The notes under the pieces are model-generated. The model did not search any database. It saw only the letters and a list, made by a program, of their open reading frames with translations, and was not told the origin of the DNA. A stretch of 64,000 nt of DNA from Ventosimonas gracilis. Its GTDB lineage: Bacteria; Pseudomonadota; Gammaproteobacteria; Pseudomonadales; Pseudomonadaceae. The stretch lies in NCBI RefSeq assembly GCF_001580025.1, contig NZ_LSZO01000166.1:36111-100110 (forward strand). Direction: 5' to 3'. The translations under genes were made by a program, and so were the position numbers. Below are positions 1 to 7,659 of this stretch, one piece after another. Every line of letters starts with the position of its first letter. Position 1 is the first letter of the stretch.

Positions 1-411
1 GGCGTGCCCTTCATAGAACGAGGTATAGATATAAGGCACGCGGCCACGGTTAATGATGGGTAGTCCAGCATTACGTGCGGCGCTGATTTCCATCGTGATG
101 ATGGCATCGACTTTTTTCTGGAAGACCAGCGCGTCATAGGCTTTTTGTGCGCCGATAACGGAAGTGGCATCGTCGGCGACTTCCAGCACCACTTGCCTGC
201 CTAAAATACCGCCTGCTGCGTTGATTTGCGCAGCGGCCAGCTCCGAAGACTGCAAAATCGCCGGAGCAATCACGCTATTGGAGCCGGACAGCCCCAGCGG
301 AATGCCAATGCGCACCGGCTCTGCCGCCTGGCTTAGCGCGCCAAACAGTCCAAGGCTAGCGGCGGCCAGTAAGCTAAACAAACCCGGCCGTGACGGATAA
401 CGACGGTTCAT
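1..411 (-). CDS. Amide/urea-type ABC transporter substrate-binding protein (partial)
   Basis: I translated 137 N-terminal codons from an ATG at 411; the gene continues beyond the left edge. SD AGGAG lies 8 bases before the ATG. Residues 1-30 form a signal peptide (basic MNRRYPSR start, a leucine/alanine core, AlaXAla-like end). The mature start reads EPVRIGIPLGLSGSNS and continues with the fold of periplasmic leucine/amide-binding proteins (Peripla_BP_6). The stretch VDAIITMEISAARNAG and the later YTSFYEGHA resemble AmiC/UrtA-like proteins more than LivJ, by recognition only. It lies 49 bp downstream of the amidohydrolase gene on the same strand, so it probably delivers or senses the amide, urea or nitrile that enzyme uses. 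Confidence 0.85.
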   Translation of the reverse strand, partial: MNRRYPSRPGLFSLLAAASLGLFGALSQAAEPVRIGIPLGLSGSNSVIAPAILQSSELAAAQINAAGGILGRQVVLEVADDATSVIGAQKAYDALVFQKKVDAIITMEISAARNAGLPIINRGRVPYIYTSFYEGHA

Positions 412-460
412 TGTATTTCTCCTTTTTTGTGTCTTTTATTGCGTGATGGGTAGCGGTTTA

Positions 461-1309
461 TTAGACATAGATGTTGTACAAATCCGTGCGCCGGTCGCGC
501 TGTATATGGTTAAAGGCATTGAACTGGCGCTTTCTTCGCATGGCGGCAATATCCACTTCGGCCATGATGATCTCTTCGTTTTCACTACTGCCCGCCGCGC
601 TTAGCGCAAAGCCTTCACTACCAGCAATCAGGCTGCGCCCGACAAAATGCATGCCGCGCTCAATGCCAATCCGCGCAGCCGACGCAATCACCAAGCCATT
701 ACTGTGCGCTCCGGCAAGACAGAGTGAATGATGCACGGTGGGGCTTTCCGGCGTTTGCCCGGGCATAAACACCCAATTGGTCGGCACGGCAATCACATCC
801 GCGCCTTGCAGCGCGAGCAGCCGATAAACTTCAGGAAACCAGCCGTCGTAACAAATGGCAACACCCAGCACGCCCCAATCGGTATGAAAAACCGGCAAGC
901 CGCTATCGCCCGGTTCAAAGAATTGGTTTTCCTCGCCCCATAGATGCAACTTGCGATAACTGCCGATATAACCGCGCGGCCCGGCGACCAAGGCTGAGTT
1001 GTACAATCGGTCGCCAGCGTGTTCGGCAATACCGGCCACCAGCCAGATGCCCAGCTCTTCTGCCTGTTTGATTAAAGCCTGCGCCGTCTCGCCATCCGGT
1101 AACGGCTCGGCCAAGGCAAACGCCTCTTGCCTGCTGGCAAACATATAACCGCTATTGGCGAGTTCCGGCAGCACCACCAATTGCGCACCCTGCTCTGCCG
1201 CCTTGCGGATAAGGCTCAGCGAGCGGGTGCGATTTTGCTTGAGTTCGCCGACCACCGGCTGCATCTGTATGCAGGCAATCTGTACGGTCGTTTTGTCTGG
1301 TTTGTCCAT
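461..1309 (-). CDS. Carbon-nitrogen hydrolase (aliphatic amidase/nitrilase superfamily)
   Basis: This is a 282-residue cytosolic thiol hydrolase that cleaves a non-peptide C-N bond of an amide or nitrile. The catalytic Glu-Lys-Cys triad is visible as Glu49 (VVLPELANSG), Lys120 (YRKLHLWGEE) and Cys153 (VAICYDGWFPE). A second Glu lies in LWGEEN. The ATG at 1309 is preferred because a GAGGC SD lies 5-6 bases upstream; the reading frame is open for 24 more codons upstream, but these run through the leader terminator. It is followed by the binding-protein gene and preceded by a structured leader with a terminator, so expression is probably controlled by antitermination. Substrate cannot be read from sequence; amide or nitrile is inferred from family and transporter context. 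Confidence 0.88.
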   Translation of the reverse strand: MDKPDKTTVQIACIQMQPVVGELKQNRTRSLSLIRKAAEQGAQLVVLPELANSGYMFASRQEAFALAEPLPDGETAQALIKQAEELGIWLVAGIAEHAGDRLYNSALVAGPRGYIGSYRKLHLWGEENQFFEPGDSGLPVFHTDWGVLGVAICYDGWFPEVYRLLALQGADVIAVPTNWVFMPGQTPESPTVHHSLCLAGAHSNGLVIASAARIGIERGMHFVGRSLIAGSEGFALSAAGSSENEEIIMAEVDIAAMRRKRQFNAFNHIQRDRRTDLYNIYV

Positions 1310-1340
1310 CAGTGCCTCTTTTGTATTTTTCGTGCAAACA

Positions 1341-1391
1341 AAAAGCCCCTGACCGCACAGTGCCTTTGCTCTGCGCAACATCAGGGGCTTT
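1341..1391 (-). terminator. Leader terminator/attenuator upstream of the C-N hydrolase
   Basis: On the minus strand an 11-bp stem AAAGCCCCTGA/TCAGGGGCTTT is followed by TTTTTGTTTG, the form of an intrinsic terminator. It ends about 30 bp before the start codon of the C-N hydrolase, so it would stop transcripts before the gene unless it is overridden. The loop itself contains a smaller hairpin (see the leader entry). Confidence 0.75.
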
Positions 1392-1466
1392 CATAGCCAA
1401 TGGTTAGTAGAAGCAGCGCTCATGGCTGCGGGTATTGCAAAATTCAAACCGGTCGCCTTTGACCGG
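1341..1466 (-). promoter_or_regulatory. Putative ANTAR-type antitermination leader (two AAAGGC hexaloop hairpins)
   Basis: Seen on the minus strand: hairpin P1 at 1466-1449 has a perfect 6-bp stem CCGGTC/GACCGG closing the six-base loop AAAGGC. About 80 bases later, hairpin P2 at 1375-1354 (arms CGCAGAG and CTGTGCG with one mismatch) presents the same AAAGGC, bounded by a C-A mismatch. P2 lies inside the terminator at 1391-1341. Known: RNA targets of ANTAR proteins (AmiR, NasR) have two hairpins whose hexaloops carry A at position 1 and G at position 4, with the second tied to a terminator. AAAGGC fits. Inferred: an AmiR/NasT-like protein encoded elsewhere controls this amidase-transporter operon. 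Confidence 0.55.
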
Positions 1467-1669
1467 CCTGGCAAGGTTAGATGGCCTTTAAAAAGATTGT
1501 CAAGGCCAGGCGTTGGTTCCAACTAAACAGCAACTACAGCCTTTGGCATGCGATTTGTGGGCATCCTGGTCGTAATGGCGTGAATGGGTAGTGGCCGGAT
1601 ACAGTCGATTGACCTGACCGCCGCCACTCGCTGAAATACCGCACTCCATCCCATAGACAAGGAAACAGC

Positions 1670-2611
1670 ATGAGCGGCAAGCGGGTGGCGTTGGTTTTGG
1701 GGTCGGGCGGGGCGCGCGGTTATACGCATATCGGCGTGATCGATGAGTTGCTGGCTCGCGGTTATCAGATTGACTGCATCGCCGGTTGCTCAATGGGCGC
1801 ACTGATAGGTGGCATTTACGCCGCAGGTAAACTGGATGACTACCGGCAGTGGGTAGAAGGCCTGGATTATCTGGACGTGCTGCGCTTGCTCGACCTTGGC
1901 TCGCGTCTGGGTGCCATTCGCGGTGAAAAGGTCTTTGGCCGCATCCGTGAGATGCTAGGCGAGGTCAATATCGAGGATTTGCCGATTGCCTATACCGCGG
2001 TCGCCACAGACCTGACCAATCAGCAGGAAATTTGGTTTCAAGAGGGCTGTCTGCATCAGGCCATGCGGGCGTCGGCGGCCATTCCCAGCCTGTTTACCCC
2101 GGCACAACAAGGCAGCCGCATGCTGGTTGATGGTGGGCTGCTTAATCCGCTACCGATAGTGCCGGTGGTTTCCAGTCACTGTGACTTGATTATCGCGGTC
2201 AATCTCAATGCAGGCCACAACCCCGGCTACCATCTGCCCGCCGTGGAGCGCCCGCCGCAGTTAAAAGAGCGCGCCGCGCAATTGCGCCATTCGCTGAGCA
2301 CTCGTCTGCCGTTTCGTGACAGGGAAGAAAAAACGCCGCCCACCCTGCCGGATAAGGCCGATAAGGTTGTAAACGGTAACGGCAACTTTGCCCCCAGCAC
2401 ACTGCTCGAATTGGTTGGGCAGAGCTTTGAAGTGATGCAAAATTCCTTGGCACACTACAAAGTCGCGGGTTATCCGCCGGATGTGCTGATTAACGTGCCG
2501 CGCACCCTTTGCCGGTTTTTTGAGTTTCACAAAGCGCCGGAAATTATCAAACTGGGTCGGCAAATCGCCCGTGACAGCTTAAGCCGCTTTGAGTGCGGCA
2601 TTAGCCCGTAA
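1670..2611 (+). CDS. Patatin-like phospholipase/esterase (RssA/NTE type)
   Basis: A 313-residue predicted serine lipid hydrolase of the patatin family. It begins with the oxyanion-hole glycine motif GSGGARG (residues 11-17), has the nucleophile elbow GCSMG with Ser41, and has the catalytic Asp154 in VDGGLLNP, so the Ser-Asp dyad is intact. There is no signal peptide or membrane segment, so it is probably cytosolic or loosely membrane-bound. The domain covers about residues 5-190; the C-terminal third, rich in charged and proline residues, is less recognisable. The ATG at 1670 follows AAGGAAACAGC. It is divergent from the amidase leader, with about 200 bp between them holding both promoters, and is closed by a strong terminator at 2767-2803. 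Confidence 0.88.
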   Translation: MSGKRVALVLGSGGARGYTHIGVIDELLARGYQIDCIAGCSMGALIGGIYAAGKLDDYRQWVEGLDYLDVLRLLDLGSRLGAIRGEKVFGRIREMLGEVNIEDLPIAYTAVATDLTNQQEIWFQEGCLHQAMRASAAIPSLFTPAQQGSRMLVDGGLLNPLPIVPVVSSHCDLIIAVNLNAGHNPGYHLPAVERPPQLKERAAQLRHSLSTRLPFRDREEKTPPTLPDKADKVVNGNGNFAPSTLLELVGQSFEVMQNSLAHYKVAGYPPDVLINVPRTLCRFFEFHKAPEIIKLGRQIARDSLSRFECGISP

Positions 2612-2766
2612 ACTTGATATGCCAAATTGGTTTAAAGATGCAGGCTTTGTCGGTGGAAAGCCTTGGAATTTCGCCAATAATGGGGATTACTGGCACAGGA
2701 TGCATCCCCCAGCATCCCGCCAGTCGGTTACGTTGATTAACGTGACTGTCCCGCCTTTAAATTTAT

Positions 2767-2803
2767 CCGGGTTCATCTCTCCCCCACGGAACCCGGTTTT
2801 TTT
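2767..2803 (+). terminator. Rho-independent terminator after the patatin gene
   Basis: The stem CCGGGTTC/GAACCCGG with a 14-base loop is followed by seven T residues. It lies 155 bp after the patatin stop; I see nothing convincing in between. Confidence 0.85.
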
Positions 2804-2823
2804 ATCAGGGTTGCGCGCAAGAC

Positions 2824-2974
2824 CTCGCTCTTCAGAGGGTGTCGCAAAAGGCTCCGCTAGCGGATTTCTGCTACGGATTGATTTTATTTATATCAATAAA
2901 ATCATGTGGTTAAAAATTTAATTCCAGAATAAATGAGTTCTCTGCCCCTTTCGCGACAGCCTCTTCAGGGCGAG
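2824..2974. repeat. TIR-bounded 151-bp non-coding unit upstream of the tnpB element
   Basis: The 28-bp ends at 2824-2851 and 2947-2974 are inverted copies matching at 23 of 28 positions; the core shared word is GTGTCGC(A/G)AAAGG. The AT-rich interior contains CCGCTAGCGG and a perfect 10-bp hairpin TGATTTTATT/AATAAAATCA. No reading frame is convincing. A unit with similar ends lies at 54169-54295, again directly before a tnpB-type element. This fits a MITE or solo remnant of a DDE transposon, but I cannot name the parent. Confidence 0.6.
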
Positions 2975-2976
2975 GA

Positions 2977-4318
2977 TGGATAGCGCGGACGGCGCAGCCG
3001 TCCTTCTTGCGCAGCTCATCAGTGTTGTTTTTCATAGATCGACCTATACTGTCAGGCATGCAACGTCTGCAAGCCTACCAATACGAACTGATACCGGATG
3101 GGCAGCAAAAGCGCGATATGAGCCGCTTTGCTGGTTCGTGCCGGTTTGTCTATAACAAAGCGCTGGCGTTGCAGAAGGAGCGCGACGAGGCCGATAAGCA
3201 AACGCAGTTCAGCTATACGATGCTGGCAAATCGGCTACCTGCGTGGAAGCGCGAGCTTGCCTGGTTGAAGTTCTCGCCTGCGCAGACTTTGCAGCAATCG
3301 CTCAAAGACCTTGAGCGGGCGTATGCCAATTTTTTTGCCAAACGGGCGGAATTTCCACGGTTCAAAAGGAAGGGCGTGCGCGACAGCTTCCGCTATCCGC
3401 AGCCGCAACAAATCAAACTGGACGAAGCGAACGGGCGGATATTTTTGCCTAAGCTGGGCTGGCTGCGCTATCGCAACAGCAGAAATATTCAGGGCCAAGT
3501 GCGCAATGCCACGGTATCGCTGCGGGCGGGACGGTGGTTTGTGTCGATACAGACCGAGCGGGAAGTGAATAAGCCATTGCCCGAAGCCACCAGCGCCATT
3601 GGCATTGATGTTGGCATTGCCCGTTTTGCCACGCTCTCGGACAGCAGCTACCTTGCGCCGCTCAACAGTTTCAAGCGGCATGAAACGGCGCTGAAGAAGG
3701 CGCAGCAGTCAATGAGCCGAAAGGAGAAATTCAGCAGTAATTGGAGGAAAGCCAAACGCAAGGTTCAGCGCCTGCACGCCCGCATCGGCCACGCCCGCCA
3801 TGACTACCTGCACAAAGCCACAACCACGATCAGCCAAAACCACGCGATAGTGTGTATTGAGGATTTGCAGGTACGCAATATGTCGAAATCGGCGGCGGGA
3901 ACAAGCGAAGAACCGGGGCGCAACGTCAAAGCCAAATCAGGGCTGAATAAAGCGATTCTGGATCAGGGTTGGTTCGAGTTTCGGCGGCAGTTGCAATACA
4001 AGCTGGACTGGAACGGCGGCATACTGATAGCCGTGCCACTGCAAAATACCAGCCGAACCTGTCCCGTATGCGGGCATATCTCAAAGGACAACCGCCAGAC
4101 GCAAGCGGAATTTGTATGTGTCGAATGCGATTATGAAAACAATGCCGATGTCGTCGGCGCGATCAACATATTAAGGGCAGGACATGCCCGGTTCGCCTGT
4201 GAAGTGAATCCTGAAGTAAGGGATCAGCAGCAGGAACCCGCCGAGGTGATTCAGCTGGGCAAATGCCTCGCTGGACGCGGTAGGAATCCCCTTGTTTTAA
4301 CAAGGGGAGGATGTCAAA
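2977..4318 (+). mobile_element. IS200/IS605-family element of the tnpB-only (IS1341-like) type
   Basis: Boundaries come from comparison with the shorter copy at 54310-54585. On the right both copies are alike up to the bases ATGTCAAA and diverge immediately after. On the left both share the block starting TGGATAGCGCGG, with the perfect 7-bp hairpin GGACGGC-GCA-GCCGTCC at 2987-3003; similarity continues into the preceding TIR unit, so the true left end is uncertain. Subterminal hairpins at both ends and the absence of classical terminal inverted repeats are typical of the family. No tnpA transposase is present, so movement would need one in trans. The right end lies inside the 3' end of tatD. 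Confidence 0.8.
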
Positions 4319-4323
4319 GATGA
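3058..4323 (+). CDS. tnpB: RNA-guided endonuclease TnpB (IS200/IS605 OrfB)
   Basis: 421 residues from ATG 3058 (MQRLQAYQYELIP), the usual TnpB N-terminus; an upstream in-frame extension to 3007 is not family-like. An N-terminal helix-turn-helix-like region is followed by a beta-barrel/wedge region and a split RuvC nuclease. The catalytic acidic residues are all present: Asp184 (GIDVGIA), Glu268 (CIEDLQV) and Asp364 (NNADVVGAIN). A four-cysteine zinc ribbon sits at Cys335/338 and Cys354/357. Family members use an RNA copied from the element's right end to cut DNA next to a short flanking motif, helping the element persist. The reading frame looks intact. Its last 27 bp overlap tatD tail to tail. 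Confidence 0.92.
   Translation: MQRLQAYQYELIPDGQQKRDMSRFAGSCRFVYNKALALQKERDEADKQTQFSYTMLANRLPAWKRELAWLKFSPAQTLQQSLKDLERAYANFFAKRAEFPRFKRKGVRDSFRYPQPQQIKLDEANGRIFLPKLGWLRYRNSRNIQGQVRNATVSLRAGRWFVSIQTEREVNKPLPEATSAIGIDVGIARFATLSDSSYLAPLNSFKRHETALKKAQQSMSRKEKFSSNWRKAKRKVQRLHARIGHARHDYLHKATTTISQNHAIVCIEDLQVRNMSKSAAGTSEEPGRNVKAKSGLNKAILDQGWFEFRRQLQYKLDWNGGILIAVPLQNTSRTCPVCGHISKDNRQTQAEFVCVECDYENNADVVGAINILRAGHARFACEVNPEVRDQQQEPAEVIQLGKCLAGRGRNPLVLTRGGCQR
4145..4318 (+). ncRNA. Putative omega-RNA (reRNA) scaffold of the tnpB element
   Basis: In TnpB elements the guide RNA is made from the 3' end of tnpB through the right end, with the guide read from the flanking host DNA. Here this region is nearly unchanged in the deletion derivative at 54414-54585, although that copy has lost the protein. 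It ends in an 8-bp hairpin CCCCTTGT-TTTA-ACAAGGGG (4288-4307). The derivative has CCCC-(TT)-TTGC-TTTA-GCAAGGGG, so a T-A pair is replaced by C-G with pairing kept. The guide would start at 4319 and read into the 3' end of tatD. The start of the RNA is a guess. Confidence 0.5.
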
Positions 4324-5094
4324 AGATTTGAATAACTGCTGAAAATTAGCCGTGGTTTGCGAGGCCAGTTCTTGCCAACCAATACCGCGAAGTTCGGCGA
4401 TAAATTCGGCGACTTCGCGCACATACTGCGGCAGATTCGGCTTGCCGCGATAAGGCACAGGCGCAAGATAAGGCGCGTCGGTTTCTATCAGCAAACGTTC
4501 CAGCGGCACTTTTTGCGCGACTTCGCGCAGTGCACCTGCATTGCGAAAGGTGACAATGCCAGACAGCGAGATATAAAAACCCATATCGAGCGCGGCTTTT
4601 GCCATCGGCCAGTCTTCGGTAAAACAGTGCATGACACCGGCTTGCGGCAGAGCGGCTTCACGCAATAAATCCAAAGTATCCTGCCGCGCGGCGCGGGTAT
4701 GCACCACAACCGGCAAGCCACTGATACGCGCGGCTTGCAAATGCAAGCGAAACGCCTGTTGCTGCATAGCGGCGTTGTCTACTGCGTGGTGATAATCCAG
4801 ACCGGTCTCGCCAATAGCCACCACCTTGGGATGATTAACCTCAGCAAGCAGCCAATCCAGCGTAAGTGCGCCTTCGCCGTCTTCAATATCGAGCGGATGC
4901 ACGCCAACCGAGCAATCTACCTCTGCGTATTGCTGCGCCAAGGTTTTAACCGTTGCCGCGTTATCACGGCTCACGCCGATGCAGAGAAAATGCGAAACGC
5001 CACGTGCACGCGCCGCCTTCAACGCCGCATCCAACGAGCCGTCGTGCGCGTCAAGATTTAAGCGGTCAAGGTGACAATGCGAATCCACCAGCAT
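4297..5094 (-). CDS. tatD: TatD-family metal-dependent deoxyribonuclease
   Basis: 265 residues, one TIM-barrel amidohydrolase-type domain. The metal ligands are visible: DSHCHLD (residues 4-10), Glu in GETGLDY, His in VVVHTRA, His in MHCFTED and Asp in ETDAPYL. Family members are 3'-5' exonucleases and D-aminoacyl-tRNA deacylase relatives in the cytosol; this one is closest to the YcfH type by eye. It follows pilZ with a 12-bp gap, as in Pseudomonas. Anomaly: the normal domain ends at about NFQQLF. The last residues SSLTSSPC and the stop come from the tnpB right end, and the stop TAA lies inside its hairpin. Confidence 0.9.
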   Translation of the reverse strand: MLVDSHCHLDRLNLDAHDGSLDAALKAARARGVSHFLCIGVSRDNAATVKTLAQQYAEVDCSVGVHPLDIEDGEGALTLDWLLAEVNHPKVVAIGETGLDYHHAVDNAAMQQQAFRLHLQAARISGLPVVVHTRAARQDTLDLLREAALPQAGVMHCFTEDWPMAKAALDMGFYISLSGIVTFRNAGALREVAQKVPLERLLIETDAPYLAPVPYRGKPNLPQYVREVAEFIAELRGIGWQELASQTTANFQQLFKSSSLTSSPC

Positions 5095-5105
5095 GTTTAA
5101 AACCT

Positions 5106-5459
5106 TTACATCGTGTAATTGGGGTGATCTGAGTTCAGCACGCGGATCAACAGGGTTTCAATCTTGATGCGCGTAGCTTGATCTTTTGCGCTCAGTTGTA
5201 CGCCGATACCGGGTTTTCTGTGACCTTGGCTGCCTTGCGGAGTGATCCAAACCACTTTGCCAGTCAGCGGGATTTGCTCCGGTTCATTGATAAGGCTCAG
5301 TAAAACAAATACCTCATCACCCAAACGGTACGGCTTTAAGGTGGGGATAAACAACCCGCCGTTTTTAACAAAAGGCATCCAGCAGGCATAGAGCGTGGCG
5401 TTGTCTCTAATGGCAAAGGGCAAAATACCGCCGCGTCCCATCATGGAAGGTGAACTCAT
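5106..5459 (-). CDS. pilZ: PilZ-domain type IV pilus assembly protein
   Basis: 117 residues from ATG 5459, chosen because GGAG lies about 8 bases upstream; the frame is open for 26 more codons, but these do not look like PilZ. The sequence GRGGILPFAIRD followed by MPFVKNGGLFIPT is characteristic of the small pilus-assembly PilZ. It lacks the RxxxR motif needed for cyclic-di-GMP, as is usual for this subgroup. In Pseudomonas it links PilB and FimX to control pilus extension. pilBCD and fimL are elsewhere in this window, so the host probably makes type IV pili. It shares an operon with tatD and is divergent from tsaD. Confidence 0.9.
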   Translation of the reverse strand: MSSPSMMGRGGILPFAIRDNATLYACWMPFVKNGGLFIPTLKPYRLGDEVFVLLSLINEPEQIPLTGKVVWITPQGSQGHRKPGIGVQLSAKDQATRIKIETLLIRVLNSDHPNYTM

Positions 5460-5564
5460 CGAAGGCTCCGTTATTACTTGGAAGGCTAAAAACACAATAC
5501 TACCGTCTGGCACAATCTCTTGCAGCAGGCTTATCATGCGCCGCTTTTAGGGAAGTCGTAACTG

Positions 5565-6605
5565 ATGCGGGTATTGGGGCTGGAAACCTCCTGTGATGAA
5601 ACCGGCGTGGCTCTTTATGACAGCGAGCAGGGACTGCTCGCCGATGCGCTGTTCAGTCAGATTGACCTGCACCGCGGGTACGGTGGTGTGGTGCCGGAAC
5701 TCGCCTCGCGCGACCATCTTAAGCGGCTGCTGCCGCTGATTCGCCAAGTCCTGGATAAGGCCAAAACCTCGCCCGCTGACTTGCACGGTATCGCCTATAC
5801 GGCAGGGCCCGGTCTAGTCGGCGCACTGCTGGTCGGCGCTTCATGTGGCAAGGCGCTGGCGATGGCTTGGGGCATTCCGGCGCTCGGCGTGCATCATATG
5901 GAAGGCCACTTGCTCGCGCCGATGCTGGAAGCCGCGCCGCCGTCCTTTCCCTGTATCGCGCTGCTGGTTTCCGGCGGACATACCCAACTGGTACGTATTG
6001 ATGCCATTGGCCGCTACCAACTGCTCGGCGAATCGCTGGACGATGCCGCCGGTGAAGCCTTCGACAAAACCGCCAAACTGCTGGGGCTTAACTACCCCGG
6101 CGGGCCAGAAATTGCCCGCCTTGCCTTGCGCGGAAACCTTGGCCGCTTTGTCTTCCCAAGACCCATGACCGACCGCCCCGGCCTTGACATGAGTTTTAGC
6201 GGATTAAAAACCTTCACCCTAAACACTTGGCAAAACTGCGTATCTGCTGGCGATAACAGCGAGCAAACGCGCTGCGACATTGCCTTGGCTTTTCAGCAGG
6301 CAGTGGTGGAAACGCTCGCCATCAAATGCCAGCGAGCGTTGCAACAAAGCGGTCTTAAACATCTTTTGATAGCCGGTGGAGTCAGCGCCAATGCTGCGCT
6401 GCGCGAGCGCCTTGCGGCCATGCTGCAAAAAACCGGTGGGCAAGTGTTCTACGCCCGCCCCGAATTTTGTACCGACAATGGCGCGATGATTGCCTATGCG
6501 GGCTGCCAGCGCCTGCTCGCAGGTCAGCGCGAAGACTTAAAGATTAACGTCCGCGCCCGCTGGCCGCTGGCCGAACTGCCTGCGCTGGAGGCTGAGCATG
6601 GATAA
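5565..6605 (+). CDS. tsaD: tRNA N6-adenosine threonylcarbamoyltransferase
   Basis: 346 residues, full length for the Kae1/Qri7/TsaD family. The protein transfers the threonylcarbamoyl group from TC-AMP to A37 of ANN-reading tRNAs, working with TsaB and TsaE. The N-terminal ASKHA signature [17 protein letters not shown] is present. The metal-binding HMEGH (His-x3-His) appears at about residue 110, and SGGHTQLV and the C-terminal [10 protein letters not shown] are both intact. GGGAAG upstream is a weak SD. It is the first gene of a tight trio: the stop overlaps the folB start by 8 bp. plsY, often between tsaD and folB in Pseudomonas, is absent here. Confidence 0.95.
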   Translation: MRVLGLETSCDETGVALYDSEQGLLADALFSQIDLHRGYGGVVPELASRDHLKRLLPLIRQVLDKAKTSPADLHGIAYTAGPGLVGALLVGASCGKALAMAWGIPALGVHHMEGHLLAPMLEAAPPSFPCIALLVSGGHTQLVRIDAIGRYQLLGESLDDAAGEAFDKTAKLLGLNYPGGPEIARLALRGNLGRFVFPRPMTDRPGLDMSFSGLKTFTLNTWQNCVSAGDNSEQTRCDIALAFQQAVVETLAIKCQRALQQSGLKHLLIAGGVSANAALRERLAAMLQKTGGQVFYARPEFCTDNGAMIAYAGCQRLLAGQREDLKINVRARWPLAELPALEAEHG

Positions 6606-6954
6606 AGTCTTTATTGAAGGATTGGAAGTTGCGGTAAAGATCGGCGCTTACGAGTTTGAACGCGCCATTATTCAGTGCCTGCACCTTGATTTAACCTGCG
6701 CCTTTGACATCCGCCCCGCCGCAGCTACCGACGACTTAAGTAAAGCGCTGGACTACGCCGCACTTGCCGAAAGTATCCAGCAGTTTGCGCAAAGCGTGCA
6801 ATTTGAATTGCTGGAAACCTTTGCCGAACGCTTAGCCCAACATTTGCTGGGCGAATTTAATTTGCCCTGGCTGCGCTTAAAACTGGTTAAACCCGGCGTC
6901 AACCCGCTCGCCCAGCGTGTTGGGCTTGAAATTGAGCGACCTTGCAGTGACTGA
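6598..6954 (+). CDS. folB: Dihydroneopterin aldolase
   Basis: 118 residues, the normal length. The enzyme converts 7,8-dihydroneopterin to 6-hydroxymethyl-dihydropterin plus glycolaldehyde in folate synthesis. The start [22 protein letters not shown] has the FolB pattern (IEGLxxxxxIGxxxxER). The catalytic Glu and Lys regions correspond to LETFAERLA and LRLKLVKPG. The ATG lies inside the tsaD stop region (8-bp overlap), indicating translational coupling. The next gene, folK, performs the following pathway step and also overlaps by 8 bp. Confidence 0.92.
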   Translation: MDKVFIEGLEVAVKIGAYEFERAIIQCLHLDLTCAFDIRPAAATDDLSKALDYAALAESIQQFAQSVQFELLETFAERLAQHLLGEFNLPWLRLKLVKPGVNPLAQRVGLEIERPCSD

Positions 6955-7465
6955 GATTTTTTTGGGATTGGGCAGCAATCACCAACGCGAGCAGCACCTG
7001 TGCGCGGCACTGGATGCACTGGCCGATTTTTTAACCGGCCTTTGCTGCTCGCCGGTCTTTGAAAGCGAGCCGGTAGGCTTTAAAGGGGGAAACTTCTACA
7101 ACCTCGTCGCCCGTGCGCAAACCGATTGGCCGCTCGCTGAGCTTTCTAAGCGGCTAAAAACCATCGAAGCCGACAATGGCCGCTACGCGCCGAATCGCCA
7201 AGGTTTACCGCTGGATATCGATGTGCTGCTCTACGGCGATAGCGTCGGCACAGCACAAGGTATTGTGCTGCCGCGTGCGGAAATCCTGAAAAACGCCTTT
7301 GTTCTCTGGCCGCTTGCTCTGCTCGCACCCTGCCACTTGCACCCCGGGCAAAACAAAACCTTTGCGCAGCTTTGGCAACAAATGCCCAAAACGCAGCGCC
7401 TGTGGCCGGTTGCCTTTAACTGGCGCAATCAGCCATTAACGCCCAAGGCTTTGCTCGACCGCTAA
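6947..7465 (+). CDS. folK: 2-amino-4-hydroxy-6-hydroxymethyldihydropteridine pyrophosphokinase
   Basis: 172 residues from GTG 6947. This start gives [11 protein letters not shown], the normal FolK N-terminus, and repeats the 8-bp overlap used by the previous pair; an in-frame start at 6917 would overlap folB by 38 bp. It transfers pyrophosphate from ATP to the pterin product of FolB. Visible motifs are the GLGSN start, the central NFYNLV and the signature QGLPLDIDVLLYG with metal-binding Asp residues. The usual PRxxxRxFVL is relaxed to PRAEILKNAFVLWP. The C-terminal 30 residues are not conserved. Confidence 0.9.
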   Translation: MTEIFLGLGSNHQREQHLCAALDALADFLTGLCCSPVFESEPVGFKGGNFYNLVARAQTDWPLAELSKRLKTIEADNGRYAPNRQGLPLDIDVLLYGDSVGTAQGIVLPRAEILKNAFVLWPLALLAPCHLHPGQNKTFAQLWQQMPKTQRLWPVAFNWRNQPLTPKALLDR

Positions 7466-7659
7466 TACGACCTTTTTGTGCACTATCCGGCGAACGCTAG
7501 ATACTGCACGATATGCGCCGCACGGGAGCCCAGCTTGCGCAGTAACTCCCGCAAAAATGTCCGCCAAAGGGTGGGCAAGCAGAAAACCGAGCACAAACCC
7601 GCATCAAGCGGCAGGAGACAGGTAAAAATGCCTGAAAATACCCGCATCCAACCTGCCGC

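Noticed and set aside
2589..2921. 110-codon frame after the patatin gene
   Set aside because: It runs through the patatin stop region, a terminator hairpin and the TIR repeat; the product has no coherent pattern.
3007..3057. Extended tnpB start
   Set aside because: The added residues do not fit TnpB N-termini, while ATG 3058 gives the family start and is conserved in the deleted copy.
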